A stretch of DNA of 64,000 bases from an uncultured Lachnospiraceae bacterium (GCA_910585215.1 CAJUDQ010000006.1:51242-115241); one strand, 5' to 3'. Numbered from the stretch's first letter, positions 35,545 through 44,714 are shown. The notes: a model not told the origin generated them from the sequence alone. Translations and numbers: made by a program.

Positions 35545-36342
35545 TTATTCTGCTTTTGAATAAATTCTCACCTCCATTTGAGAATCCTCTGATATAAATA
35601 AATAAACCTCATGTTTTTCCTGATTATAACAGCATGCAATCCAATCTGCCCATTCGGAATCCATTTTATGAAGCTTTTCTGTTTCGATGCCATATTCTTT
35701 CATTAACTGCTCAAAGATTACCAGCTCAATATCATCATCTTCATATGTATCACTATATGTTTTGCATTTCCATCCATCTTCCATCATTATCCATAATGCA
35801 GTGTCATAATATTCTCCAAGCACTGCATCGCAGACAGTTGTCAGAAGATAATCCGAGAGGGTTTTATGTACCTGATTCCACTGAGTAACGGGATTCGCTT
35901 CATGATTAAAATAAACAGGAGGATTTTCCTTTGTCATATCGTCTATTTTTATACCAAAAAATACAACTCCTGCTCCATAATCGCTGCCAAGAACCAGATA
36001 ATCAGGAACAAATTCTCCCCATTTTTCTCTTGGATTATGCAGGAAATCGGAAAATTCTCCTTCATCGTCTCCATTTTCAAAATCCTCTGCTTTACTGTCA
36101 AGAATTTCCTGTATGATATCATACCAGAAACAATATTCAATATCTTTTTCTCGAACCCATATATCTGCTGTTTCCAGAAAAGGATGACAAAGCGCTGCCT
36201 CTAAAAACTCCCTCAAACAGCTGGGAAGGATAAGTTTGTTTTTATCCTCAAATTGTTTTATTGCTTTTTTTGCATTTTTTGGCTCATAGTCTTTATCGAA
36301 GATTTTCAATAATTCGCCTGCTGATATATCATACTTTATCAT
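35545..36342 (-). CDS. SMI1/KNR4 (SUKH) family protein, likely immunity-type
   Basis: 265 residues. The SUKH pattern is visible in the N-terminal 190 residues: AIKQFEDKNKLILPSCLREF, then DIWVREKDIEYCFW, and LVLGSDYGAGVVFFG. SUKH proteins commonly act as immunity proteins against secreted polymorphic toxins. The remaining C-terminal part is acidic and unrecognised. No toxin gene is next to it in this window. The neighbouring CIS could be coincidental or could have brought the immunity block here. Confidence 0.78.
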   Translation of the reverse strand: MIKYDISAGELLKIFDKDYEPKNAKKAIKQFEDKNKLILPSCLREFLEAALCHPFLETADIWVREKDIEYCFWYDIIQEILDSKAEDFENGDDEGEFSDFLHNPREKWGEFVPDYLVLGSDYGAGVVFFGIKIDDMTKENPPVYFNHEANPVTQWNQVHKTLSDYLLTTVCDAVLGEYYDTALWIMMEDGWKCKTYSDTYEDDDIELVIFEQLMKEYGIETEKLHKMDSEWADWIACCYNQEKHEVYLFISEDSQMEVRIYSKAE

Positions 36343-36470
36343 TTATATCCTCCTTTTGTATAGCTATTTTTATTTTATATAAAATTGTTTTACAAATTTT
36401 CTATATCTTATTTTTTTCCACTATACTTTCATATTTATAGTCAGTGAACACTCTTATAGTCAATCAAAGA

Positions 36471-37100
36471 TTACTTTTTAAAAAAATCAGGAATCTTTTG
36501 TTCGGTATATGGTTTCATCCACCATGCTTTCACGTCTATATCCAGCGAAAAACTGTTTTTTACAAAACGGGCAATATCCTGTTCAGTATATGGTTTTGGC
36601 TTTCCTGTATCTTTTTTTATTTCTTCTCTCAACTTTTCCGCCATGTTACTGTGATCAACTGTCTCTATAAGATTTCCGTCTTCAAAAATAAACTCCACAA
36701 GTGTCTGATATGCCCATGCGCGCTGATATCCCATATGAATATAATATTCCCTTAAAAAATCCTTTCCCACAAGAATCTTTCCGGTATATTTCATACGAAT
36801 TCCAATATTTTTATAGAGATGATGGCCCATATATTGAAACTTTTCCCTTTCATCTTCTTCCGCCTCTACTCCATTAATTGCCGGATAATTATTATCTCTT
36901 GAATTAATATAAAGGTTTTTTAATACAATTCCCTCCTCGGAAATATCATATTCGCACCAGTATCCGGCCCAACAGGCAGTACATGCACTCAAGGGAGTAA
37001 TTCCAAACTGAACTGGATTAAATTGAATGGGGGTACTGATTGCAACAATGGAATAATCGCTGCCATGAAATGTAAATTTGTCACCAATTTGTGCTGTCAT
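36471..37100 (-). CDS. Unrecognised protein with a cysteine/tryptophan-rich motif
   Basis: 209 residues from an ATG at 37100 preceded by AAGGAGG; an in-frame TTG at 37106 is less likely. The sequence starts with a small beta-rich part (IGDKFTFHGSDYSIVAISTP), then LSACTACWAGYWCEYDIS, in which three cysteines lie close to aromatic residues. The rest is mixed. A repeated phrase KPYTEQ(D/K)I occurs twice in the C-terminal 45 residues. No known family recognised. First gene of the accessory block in the direction of transcription. Confidence 0.6.
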   Translation of the reverse strand: MTAQIGDKFTFHGSDYSIVAISTPIQFNPVQFGITPLSACTACWAGYWCEYDISEEGIVLKNLYINSRDNNYPAINGVEAEEDEREKFQYMGHHLYKNIGIRMKYTGKILVGKDFLREYYIHMGYQRAWAYQTLVEFIFEDGNLIETVDHSNMAEKLREEIKKDTGKPKPYTEQDIARFVKNSFSLDIDVKAWWMKPYTEQKIPDFFKK

Positions 37101-37106
37101 AAACAA

Positions 37107-37827
37107 TCCTCCTTAATTGTTTTCTATTTTTTGTCAAAATGTTCCTGCAACCATTTTTCCACTCCATTATGGTTGTTGTCCTAAGTTTTATATAACATAA
37201 TTTCAAACCATCACTCACGCTGTAAATATTCTTCTGAAAAACACAATGCTTTGTATCCTATAATTTCATTGCTTTATTTGTCATGGTGTTCCTTCAATAA
37301 GTGAATATATGTTTTGTTCTAGTAGGTATATCATACCATAAAATTCAGGTTATGGCAATTTGTCGTTTGCACTGATTCCTCTCACTGCCTCAGAAATGGA
37401 AAATTCTTGATACATTTAGAGCTAATCCTTCTCAGATAGCATTTTATCGAATGATTTTACCAATAATTGTTCATTAATAATTTTATATTGTTCTATTGAT
37501 GACATATTAAATTATCCTTTCCATATTATACCATATATTTTTCTGATATGCCAATCATTTCTTATAGATTTTAGAGTACAGCATAGTACAAAAATTTTAT
37601 CATCATGTGATTATAGAAGCCAAAAATAAAAACAGATGAATAATTCTTCTCAAATATACCTGTTTAATTTGTATTAGGAAAGTTGATGCAGAATATGTAG
37701 TAACTATTTTTGTTTATCCAGCACATGATGCAAGACCACAACTTTTATATTATAGTAAAAACCGACCTGACTTTTTCTTTATCAGCTCGGCTTTTAAGAA
37801 TATATTTTATTTTATAAATTATATAAT
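37107..37827. other. 720-base region without a clear gene; possible gene remnants
   Basis: AT-rich. On the minus strand a 28-codon reading frame starts at the ATG at 37502 (AAAGGATAATTT upstream; MSSIEQYKIINEQ...) and stops soon after, like the broken start of a gene. On the plus strand around 37640-37770 an open stretch reads like the tail of a protein (VVTIFVYPAHDARPQLLYY). Neither is a complete gene. The prfA terminator lies at the right end. No promoter or tRNA recognised. Confidence 0.5.
37756..37791 (-). terminator. Intrinsic terminator of prfA
   Basis: Minus strand: CCGAGCTGA, 11-base loop, TCAGGTCGG, then TTTTT. Nine base pairs with one mismatch plus flanking A/T pairs. It lies 37 bases after the prfA stop. 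Confidence 0.75.
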
Positions 37828-38904
37828 TTATTTCTCTTCATTCATACTGCTTAACTTTGCAGCCTGGTCGGCGGCGATACACGCGTCCATAATCTCCTGA
37901 ATATCTCCATTCATTACCTTATCAAGTTTATACAGCGTTAATCCAATCCTGTGGTCTGTGACACGTCCTTGAGGAAAATTGTAGGTTCTGATTTTTTCAG
38001 ACCTGTCTCCTGTTCCAATCTGGCTTCTTCTTGCATCTGCTTCTGCATCATGTGCCTTTTGAATTTCCAAATCATACAGCTTTGCTCTTAAAAGCGCAAA
38101 GGCCTTTTCCTTATTCTGAATCTGAGATTTCTCCGTCTGTGAATAAATCACAATTCCTGTTGGATAGTGTGTCAGTCTTACTGCAGAATCAGTTGTATTG
38201 ACACACTGTCCTCCATTTCCGGAAGCTCTCATAACATCAATACGAATATCTTTCTCATCTATCTGAACATCTACTTCCTCTGCTTCAGGCATTACCGCCA
38301 CAGAAGCTGTGGAAGTATGAATACGTCCGCCTGACTCTGTTTCTGGTACTCTCTGTACCCGATGAACTCCACTTTCATATTTCATCACCGAGTATGCGCC
38401 TTGGCCCTTTACCATAAATTCAATCTCTTTCATACCGCCAATTCCTGTTTCATCAGCGTTTACCACTTCAATTCGCCAGCCTCTTGACTCAATATAATGC
38501 GTATACATACGGAAAAGCTCTGCCGCAAATAAAGCCGCCTCATCACCGCCTGCACCTGCCCTGATTTCCATTATAATATCCTTATCATCATTCGGGTCCT
38601 TTGGCAGAAGCAGAATTTTCAATTTACTTTCCAGTTCCTCTATCTGCTCCTTTGCATCATTTAACTCCTCTTTTGCCAGCTCACGCATATCCTCATCGCT
38701 TTCCGTATCAAGAATGGCAAGACTGTCCTCCACACTTTGCTTCGCCTTTTTATATGCGTTATAAGCCTCTACAATCGGAGCAAGTTCATTTTGTTCCTTC
38801 ATAACCTTTCTAAATTTTGTCTGGTCATTTACAATATCAGGACTGTTCAGTTCATTCATTAATTCTTCATATCTAAGCACAAGGTCTTCTAACCTGTCAA
38901 ACAT
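37828..38904 (-). CDS. prfA: Peptide chain release factor 1 (RF1)
   Basis: 358 residues from the ATG at 38904, which has GGAGG upstream; an in-frame TTG at 38928 is unlikely. Reads UAA and UAG stop codons on the ribosome and triggers release. The catalytic GGQ is in RASGNGGQCVNTTDSA; the RF1 codon-recognition P-x-T motif is present as PET in QRVPETESGGRIHTS. The partner gene prmC, whose product methylates this GGQ glutamine, lies 87 bases upstream, the usual pairing. Confidence 0.97.
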   Translation of the reverse strand: MFDRLEDLVLRYEELMNELNSPDIVNDQTKFRKVMKEQNELAPIVEAYNAYKKAKQSVEDSLAILDTESDEDMRELAKEELNDAKEQIEELESKLKILLLPKDPNDDKDIIMEIRAGAGGDEAALFAAELFRMYTHYIESRGWRIEVVNADETGIGGMKEIEFMVKGQGAYSVMKYESGVHRVQRVPETESGGRIHTSTASVAVMPEAEEVDVQIDEKDIRIDVMRASGNGGQCVNTTDSAVRLTHYPTGIVIYSQTEKSQIQNKEKAFALLRAKLYDLEIQKAHDAEADARRSQIGTGDRSEKIRTYNFPQGRVTDHRIGLTLYKLDKVMNGDIQEIMDACIAADQAAKLSSMNEEK

Positions 38905-38990
38905 AACTTTCCTCCATTTTCCTGTCAAATATACTTATTTTTTTCTAAAAATTATTGGATATTTTTTGTAATACTGCCCTTAAAAAGCAG

Positions 38991-39878
38991 CTATGTTTCT
39001 TCTGCTGCATATTCCGCTGCAACTACACGGTCCAGCCCTGTCAAATCCTGAAATACCTGAATATTCACAAATTTGTTTTTCTCCAAAATTTTTATGACAT
39101 CTTTCGCCTGTTCGCAGCCAATTTCATAAAAAAGAACGCCTCCGGTTTTGAAATATTCTCCGGCTTTTTCAGTAATCTTTTTGTAGAATTTCAACCCGTC
39201 TTCCTCACCATCCAATGCCATAAGCGGCTCATAATTTCTTACTTCTTCCATAAGGCAGGGAATCTCTTGAGTTTTGATATAAGGCGGATTTGACACTATA
39301 ATATCAAATTTTCTTTTTCCAAGCTTTTCAAATAAATCACTGTTTATCAATTCTATCTCACAGTCATGCTTTTTCGCATTTTCTGCTGCTGTTTTCAGTG
39401 CCTTTTCAGATAAATCGACGGCTGTCATATTTACTGGCACTTTTGAAAGCTTTTTCAAACTCACCGCCAGACAGCCTGAGCCAGTACACATATCCAGTAC
39501 ATGCAAACTCTTTTTTCTTTCAAATATGCTCTGACATGCCCTTAAAACCTTCTCTGCCAGAATTTCAGTATCCTGCCTTGGTATCAGAACATCGGGATTC
39601 ACCATAAAATCAATACCCATAAAGATTTGATGTCCTGTAATATATTGAAGCGGCATATGACGACTTCGCATGAAAACAACTTCCTTATATTTTTCATACA
39701 ATTCAGCTCCATGTTTCTTGTTTGCTATAGTTTCTGTCATTTCCAGAAAATAATGCGCTCTGTCTATTTGAAAAATAAATTCAAACAACAGCCATGCATC
39801 TGTTTTTGCTTCCTCTATCTTTGCTTTTTTCAGAATTTCTTCCGCTTCGGCAAGGATTTCACACATTCTGAATGGCAT
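38991..39878 (-). CDS. prmC: Release factor glutamine methyltransferase
   Basis: 295 residues. N-terminal helical domain, then an S-adenosylmethionine-dependent methyltransferase fold with LDMCTGSGCLAVSL (motif I) and the family signature IIVSNPPYI. It methylates the glutamine of the GGQ motif in release factors. Followed by prfA in the same direction, and preceded by the DUF1385 gene, a common Lachnospiraceae order. Length is normal. Confidence 0.95.
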   Translation of the reverse strand: MPFRMCEILAEAEEILKKAKIEEAKTDAWLLFEFIFQIDRAHYFLEMTETIANKKHGAELYEKYKEVVFMRSRHMPLQYITGHQIFMGIDFMVNPDVLIPRQDTEILAEKVLRACQSIFERKKSLHVLDMCTGSGCLAVSLKKLSKVPVNMTAVDLSEKALKTAAENAKKHDCEIELINSDLFEKLGKRKFDIIVSNPPYIKTQEIPCLMEEVRNYEPLMALDGEEDGLKFYKKITEKAGEYFKTGGVLFYEIGCEQAKDVIKILEKNKFVNIQVFQDLTGLDRVVAAEYAAEET

Positions 39879-39959
39879 GTTTTCTTCCTTCTAATTTTTT
39901 CTGTTTTTATTTTATGAAAAATTACTTTATATTTTCCAGCATACTGCTTGAAAAAATAG

Positions 39960-40913
39960 TTATATTTCCTGATTTTCCAGCTCTATTCCTATTTCTTTCC
40001 GGTATTCTTTCCAGTCGAATACCGCCTCTACTGCCTGTATGGCAACCTCTATCATACTGTCATCCGGCTCCTTTGTCGTCAGTTTCTGAAGTGCCATACC
40101 CGGAGCACTGATAATGCGAACAATCAGACTGTCATTTTTTCCTGCAAGACGAAGTACTTCATAGGAAACACCTGCTATCACAGGCACCAGCAGAAGTCTT
40201 ACCACTACCTTTACAAGTTTTCCTGCACCCTGCGGCAGCAGTGCAGACACCAGAATAAATGCTGCAATACTGATAAACATTACCAGAAACAAAAAACTGG
40301 TTCCACATCTTCTGTGCAGTCTTGAACTGCTTCTTACATTTTCCACATTCAACTCCTTGCCATCTTCAATACAGTTGATACATTTATGCTCTGCGCCATG
40401 ATACATATAAGTCCTTTTAATATCTTTCATCATGGATATCAGTACAATATATAAAACAAAAATAGCGATTCTGACTATACCTTCTACAATAGAAAGCACC
40501 GTATTTGAAGAAATATGCATTGAATTCTTTAAAAATTCTGAAAGAAAATATGGCAGAACAATAAATAATGCCACCGAAAAAATAACTGAGAGAATTACAG
40601 TAAATCCCATTATAATATCTTCTGTTCTGCTCTCTGATTTTTTTTCTGATTCTTTTTCCTCTTCTTCCTCATAAAACTGTGATGAATACATCAATGTTTT
40701 TATTCCAAGTATCATAGAATCCACGAAATTAAAAATCCCTCTGATAAATGGCAGCGAAAGTATCTTTTTTCCGTCACTAAAACCTTTATACTCATCCACC
40801 ATCAGTTCTATTTCTTTGTCAGGTTTTCTGACAGCAACGGCATATTTTTCTTTATTTTTCATCATTATGCCTTCTAAAACTGCCTGCCCTCCGATTCCGC
40901 ATGTTCTTTTCAT
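39960..40913 (-). CDS. DUF1385 membrane protein (YqhQ-like)
   Basis: 317 residues. Begins KRTCGIGGQAVLEGIMMKN, the family hallmark, and contains MYHGAEHKCINCIEDGKEL and SRLHRRCGTSFLFLV, histidine/cysteine-rich motifs conserved in the family that suggest a metal site. About four membrane segments (near 105-130, 145-165, 210-230, 235-255). A Glu/Lys-rich insert lies near 80-95. Function unsettled; commonly encoded between rpmE and prmC in Clostridia, as here. Confidence 0.92.
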   Translation of the reverse strand: MKRTCGIGGQAVLEGIMMKNKEKYAVAVRKPDKEIELMVDEYKGFSDGKKILSLPFIRGIFNFVDSMILGIKTLMYSSQFYEEEEEKESEKKSESRTEDIIMGFTVILSVIFSVALFIVLPYFLSEFLKNSMHISSNTVLSIVEGIVRIAIFVLYIVLISMMKDIKRTYMYHGAEHKCINCIEDGKELNVENVRSSSRLHRRCGTSFLFLVMFISIAAFILVSALLPQGAGKLVKVVVRLLLVPVIAGVSYEVLRLAGKNDSLIVRIISAPGMALQKLTTKEPDDSMIEVAIQAVEAVFDWKEYRKEIGIELENQEI

Positions 40914-40933
40914 TTTTTCCTCACTTTACATAT

Positions 40934-40961
40934 AAAAAGGTTGAGAAAAATTTCTCAACCT
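40934..40961 (-). terminator. Intrinsic terminator after rpmE
   Basis: Minus strand: a perfect 11-bp inverted repeat AGGTTGAGAAA / TTTCTCAACCT with a short loop, followed by TTTTA. It lies 17 bases after the rpmE stop and ends upstream of the DUF1385 start, so the downstream genes depend on readthrough or on a separate promoter. Confidence 0.85.
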
Positions 40962-40977
40962 ATTTTCACTATCCTTG

Positions 40978-41184
40978 TTAATCAGTTGTCAGGCCATACT
41001 TGCGATTGAACCTGTCAATACGTCCATAAGCCTTTGCAGATTTCTGCTGTCCTGTATAGAATGGATGACATTTTGAACAGATTTCAACGTGAATATCTTC
41101 TTTTGTTGAGCCTGTTACAAATTCATTTCCACAGTTGCATACTACCTTTGCCTGATAATAATTTGGATGGATTCCTTCCTTCAT
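40978..41184 (-). CDS. rpmE: 50S ribosomal protein L31 (zinc-binding type)
   Basis: 68 residues from the ATG at 41184 (GAGAGGTG upstream); an in-frame GTG at 41193 is less likely. KEGIHPNYYQAKVVCNCG then ICSKCHPFYTGQQK gives two CxC/CxxC-type cysteine pairs, so this is the zinc-containing L31 form rather than the zinc-free paralogue. It helps bridge the ribosomal subunits. Followed by a strong terminator. Confidence 0.97.
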   Translation of the reverse strand: MKEGIHPNYYQAKVVCNCGNEFVTGSTKEDIHVEICSKCHPFYTGQQKSAKAYGRIDRFNRKYGLTTD

Positions 41185-41252
41185 CTTTCTCACCTCTCTA
41201 ATTTCCTGCGAAATTGGACTTTACCAATTCCGGCTTTTCTTACAGCCTGTTT

Positions 41253-41281
41253 ATTTTATCATAAACCCGCTTTATATGCAA
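41253..41281 (-). promoter_or_regulatory. Probable rpmE promoter
   Basis: Minus strand TTGCAT, 17 bases, TAAAAT, with a TG one base before the -10. The leader of about 60 bases holds two small inverted repeats (GGCT/AGCC and AATTGG/CCAATT), which might be a ribosomal-protein leader; that part is only suggestive. Confidence 0.5.
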
Positions 41282-41298
41282 GCTATTTTATTAAAATT

Positions 41299-41838
41299 TT
41301 ATTTATCTTTTTTCTTTTCTCCCATCAGTCTTTTCATAACAGCTAGATAAACATCCTGACTGGCACTGCGCCAGTTGCTGCACATAATTTCCGCCACATC
41401 CTCTGAAGGAACCGTAAGATTTATTTCCATAAGCATACTGTTCCCTTCCTTGATTTTACAATTTACCAGAAAATCCTGCTGATTGGCAGAATGAAAAAAA
41501 TCTGCCGTTGTAGATACCTCATTTCTCATTTCATATTTATTATCCATCAAAAAAATATCCATATCATCCACAACCTCAACTGGTATTTTATTTACAAAAA
41601 AACTGATTGTATCTGTTCCGTCTTTTGTAATATGATAATAATAAGTGTTTCTTATTGTTTCATATGAAATTAGATGTGCTTCTTCCAATTCTGTCAACAC
41701 CTGTTGAAATGCAATATAAGAAGTATATCCCTTTTCCTGAAAAAAGCCGGAAAGCTGTGCGTTTGTCAGCGGAAAATTTACTTTATTCAGCATATACAAT
41801 GTCATTAATTTATATAATGTAAGCGGGTCTACTGACAT
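41299..41838 (-). CDS. DUF4364 family protein
   Basis: 179 residues. The sequence LYKLMTLYMLNKVNFPLTNAQ, then GYTSYIAFQQVLTELEEAHLI and YYYHITKDGTDTISFF, is that of DUF4364, a Clostridia family with an N-terminal winged-helix-like fold. Probably a DNA-binding or regulatory protein; the target is unknown. Ends 105 bases before rpmE and has TAGCATATGGT-type repeats upstream. Confidence 0.88.
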   Translation of the reverse strand: MSVDPLTLYKLMTLYMLNKVNFPLTNAQLSGFFQEKGYTSYIAFQQVLTELEEAHLISYETIRNTYYYHITKDGTDTISFFVNKIPVEVVDDMDIFLMDNKYEMRNEVSTTADFFHSANQQDFLVNCKIKEGNSMLMEINLTVPSEDVAEIMCSNWRSASQDVYLAVMKRLMGEKKKDK

Positions 41839-41864
41839 ATCAAACCTCCTGTTTCGTTTTTGTT

Positions 41865-41915
41865 CCTTTTAGCATATGGTACCTTTTAGCATACCATCCC
41901 TTTTAGCATATGGTT
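41865..41915. repeat. Three tandem 17-bp repeats
   Basis: Units CCTTTTAGCATATGGTA, CCTTTTAGCATACCATC and CCTTTTAGCATATGGTT follow each other without spacers. The array starts at the stop codon of the radical SAM gene and ends just before the DUF4364 ribosome site. On the minus strand each unit contains GCTAAAAGG. Confidence 0.85.
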
Positions 41916-42820
41916 TAGATTATCTTTGCTCCTTGTGTTATGTCTCGCCTTTTTATCTCATTTCGAATATAATTCATCACCTTGCGTTTATTGCCACTCC
42001 ACAATGGTGCAATCAGTAACGCTTTCGGTCCGTCTCCTGTAAGCCTGTGTATTACAATTTCTTTTCGAAGATGTTCAATTGTTTCAAATACAATGTCTGT
42101 ATATTCTTCCATACTGTAAATATGAAATCCATGTTCATAATAATACTGCTCCAAATCTGTTCCTTTTAAAACATGAAGCAGCTGCAACTTAACCCCCTGT
42201 ATTTTAAACTGATTAATATATTGGACTGTATTCAGGATTTCTTCTCTTCCTTCCCCCGGAAGTCCGAGAATCATATGAACTATAACATCTATTCCATAAG
42301 AAATCAAGCTTTCTGTTACATTTTCGAACACTTTGTTCTCATAACCCCTTCGAATGAATTTTATACTTTCTTTATTTACTGTCTGAAGCCCCATTTCCAC
42401 CCATACCGGCTTTATTCGGTTTAACTCTGCCAGCAACTCTATTTTTTCCTGATTCAGACAATCAGGTCTTGTAGCCACTGACAAAACCTCTATCTCTGGA
42501 TGATTTATGGCTTCTGTAAACAATTTCCTTAAATAATCCACCGGAGCATATGTATTGGTGTATGCCTGAAAATAGGCAATATAACGGCCATCTGAAAGCT
42601 TGTGATGAATCAGCCGCTTTGCATCCTCTATCTGTTCAAAAATAGGTTTGTTTTCATCTGCCGCAAATTCTCCGGAACCTCCTTCGCTGCAGAATATACA
42701 TCCCCTGTTTCCTTTGGTGCCATCTCTGTTCGGACAGGTCATTTTTCCATTTAAAGCTAGTTTATATACCTTATGTCCAAATTTTTGTTTCAGATATGAA
42801 TTCAAATCATTTATATACAT
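41915..42820 (-). CDS. TIGR01212-type radical SAM protein (YtqA-like)
   Basis: 301 residues. The iron-sulphur cysteines lie in CPNRDGTKGNRGCIFCSEGG, the extended spacing typical of TIGR01212/YtqA proteins rather than the classic CxxxCxxC. The SAM barrel continues with YFQAYTNTYAP, LSVATRPDCL, WVEMGLQTV and MILGLPGEG. The substrate is not known with certainty; an RNA modification role has been proposed for related proteins. Divergent from rho. Confidence 0.93.
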   Translation of the reverse strand: MYINDLNSYLKQKFGHKVYKLALNGKMTCPNRDGTKGNRGCIFCSEGGSGEFAADENKPIFEQIEDAKRLIHHKLSDGRYIAYFQAYTNTYAPVDYLRKLFTEAINHPEIEVLSVATRPDCLNQEKIELLAELNRIKPVWVEMGLQTVNKESIKFIRRGYENKVFENVTESLISYGIDVIVHMILGLPGEGREEILNTVQYINQFKIQGVKLQLLHVLKGTDLEQYYYEHGFHIYSMEEYTDIVFETIEHLRKEIVIHRLTGDGPKALLIAPLWSGNKRKVMNYIRNEIKRRDITQGAKII

Positions 42821-43137
42821 AGTTCTGTTTTCCTTCTCTTTTGTAGCAACTTTTATAGAGCTGTATCATGAAAAATACAGAGTAATTTTTCATAATATAA
42901 AAAGCAGCAGTAAAGTATATCATATCACAAATTTTTCAAAAAAAAAACTACCATATTTATAAAATTTATAGTATACTAGGTAGGAAGCGTGAATTATATT
43001 TGCGAAATTCTGATTTCTTGGTATAAATTGATATATTATCTGATTGTAATTCACTATTTCTTTTATCTATCACACAATTTTTGGTATATAAAAATATTCC
43101 ACAAAACATTTTAATATATAGGAAAGGATTTTTTATA
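42821..43137. other. Divergent intergenic region between the radical SAM gene and rho
   Basis: 317 AT-rich bases. The rho ribosome site GGAAAGGA lies at the right end. I see several AT-rich near-palindromes (around 42950-42980) and possible -10 elements but no promoter I would call with confidence. No gene on either strand. Confidence 0.4.
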
Positions 43138-44649
43138 ATGAGAGAAAAATTAGAAACATTGCCTATGACTGAATTGCGCGAAATTGCCAAAGTGAACAAT
43201 ATTAAAAGTGTCACTGCAATGAGAAAAAGCGCACTAATTGATAAAATTCTTGAAGTTACCAGTGAAAAAAAGGCAGAAGAGCCAATAAAAGAAGCGACTG
43301 AAAGGGAATTTGGAAATGAAACTTCAGCAGAACGCACCTATACCCCGTCTCAGTCGCGTACTTATGCAAAACCAGAAGAAAAAAAGAATATGGGAAAAAA
43401 CAGCACTGAAAACAGATTGAATGATATAAAAAACAATGATATAAAAAACACAGATATCCGCACAAACGATACAAAAATTGTTGAAAACAAATCTGTAACC
43501 GATGAATCTCTCGACAGTGGTATTATTGCAAACGGGATTCTTGAAGTGATGCCGGATGGCTATGGATTTATACGTTGTGATAATTATATGCCGGGAGATG
43601 CAGATGTCTATGTATCTCCACTTCAAATTAAACGTCTTGGACTGAAAACCGGCGATATTATTATAGGAAAGGTCCGTGTGCGCACACAGAATGAAAAATT
43701 TGCAGCGCTTCTCTGTGTAAATACAGTGAATGGATACCAGATTTCAGATGTAATAAAACGTAAAAATTTTGAAGACCTCACTCCTGTTTTTCCAAATAAA
43801 CGCCTTGTTATGGAAACAAGCAGGCACAATATGGCCATGAGAATCCTTGATATGATCTCTCCGATTGGAAAAGGTCAGCGAGGTATGATTGTATCTCCCC
43901 CAAAAGCAGGCAAAACCACTCTTCTTAAAGAAATGGCACAGGCAATTACTACAAACAATCCTGACATAAAAATGATTATACTCCTGATTGACGAACGTCC
44001 TGAAGAGGTAACAGATATTAAGGAATCTATAGAGGGAAAAAATGTGGAGGTAATTTATTCTACCTTTGATGAACTTCCTGAACACCATAAACGCGTATCT
44101 GAAATGGTTATTGAGCGTGCAAAAAGACTGGTGGAACATGGAGAAGATGTCGTGATTCTTCTTGACAGTATTACAAGGCTCGCAAGGGCATACAATCTTA
44201 CTGTAGCACCAAGCGGGCGTACATTATCTGGTGGTCTTGACCCTGCAGCCCTTCATATGCCGAAGAGATTTTTTGGAGCAGCAAGAAATATGCGGGAGGG
44301 CGGAAGCCTTACAGTACTTGCCACAGCACTTGTTGATACCGGAAGTAAAATGGATGACGTGGTATTTGAAGAATTTAAGGGAACCGGCAATATGGAAATG
44401 GTTCTTGATCGAAAGCTTTCTGAAAAAAGAGTGTTTCCGGCGATTGATTTGCTGAAATCCGGAACCAGACGGGACGATTTACTTTTGACACCAAAGGAAC
44501 TACGGGCAGTTGAAATTATACGCAAGATAACAAATTCTATGAGAGCTGATGATGCAGTAGAAACACTGTTAAATTTATTTGATAAAACAAAAAATAATGA
44601 TGAATTTTGTGAAAGGATTGTAAATGAATTTTCGGGGAAGGTAAAATAA
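43138..44649 (+). CDS. rho: Transcription termination factor Rho
   Basis: 503 residues from the ATG at 43138 (AAAGGA upstream); an in-frame TTG at 43081 is less likely. N-terminal Rho domain (LETLPMTELREIAK), a polar insert of about 95 residues with Asn-Asp-Ile-Lys repeats, then the RNA-binding fold (GILEVMPDGYGFIRCDNY), the ATPase with Walker A GMIVSPPKAGKTTLL, Walker B VVILLDSITRLARAYN, and Q/R-loop region PSGRTLSGG. Hexameric RNA helicase that ends transcription. The insert is longer than in E. coli; such insertions are common in Clostridia. Confidence 0.96.
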   Translation: MREKLETLPMTELREIAKVNNIKSVTAMRKSALIDKILEVTSEKKAEEPIKEATEREFGNETSAERTYTPSQSRTYAKPEEKKNMGKNSTENRLNDIKNNDIKNTDIRTNDTKIVENKSVTDESLDSGIIANGILEVMPDGYGFIRCDNYMPGDADVYVSPLQIKRLGLKTGDIIIGKVRVRTQNEKFAALLCVNTVNGYQISDVIKRKNFEDLTPVFPNKRLVMETSRHNMAMRILDMISPIGKGQRGMIVSPPKAGKTTLLKEMAQAITTNNPDIKMIILLIDERPEEVTDIKESIEGKNVEVIYSTFDELPEHHKRVSEMVIERAKRLVEHGEDVVILLDSITRLARAYNLTVAPSGRTLSGGLDPAALHMPKRFFGAARNMREGGSLTVLATALVDTGSKMDDVVFEEFKGTGNMEMVLDRKLSEKRVFPAIDLLKSGTRRDDLLLTPKELRAVEIIRKITNSMRADDAVETLLNLFDKTKNNDEFCERIVNEFSGKVK

Positions 44650-44714
44650 CTTAAAAAATTTACAGCTTTTTATAGAATATAATATCAGAAAAGACTTTTT
44701 TGAAAGAGTTTTAC

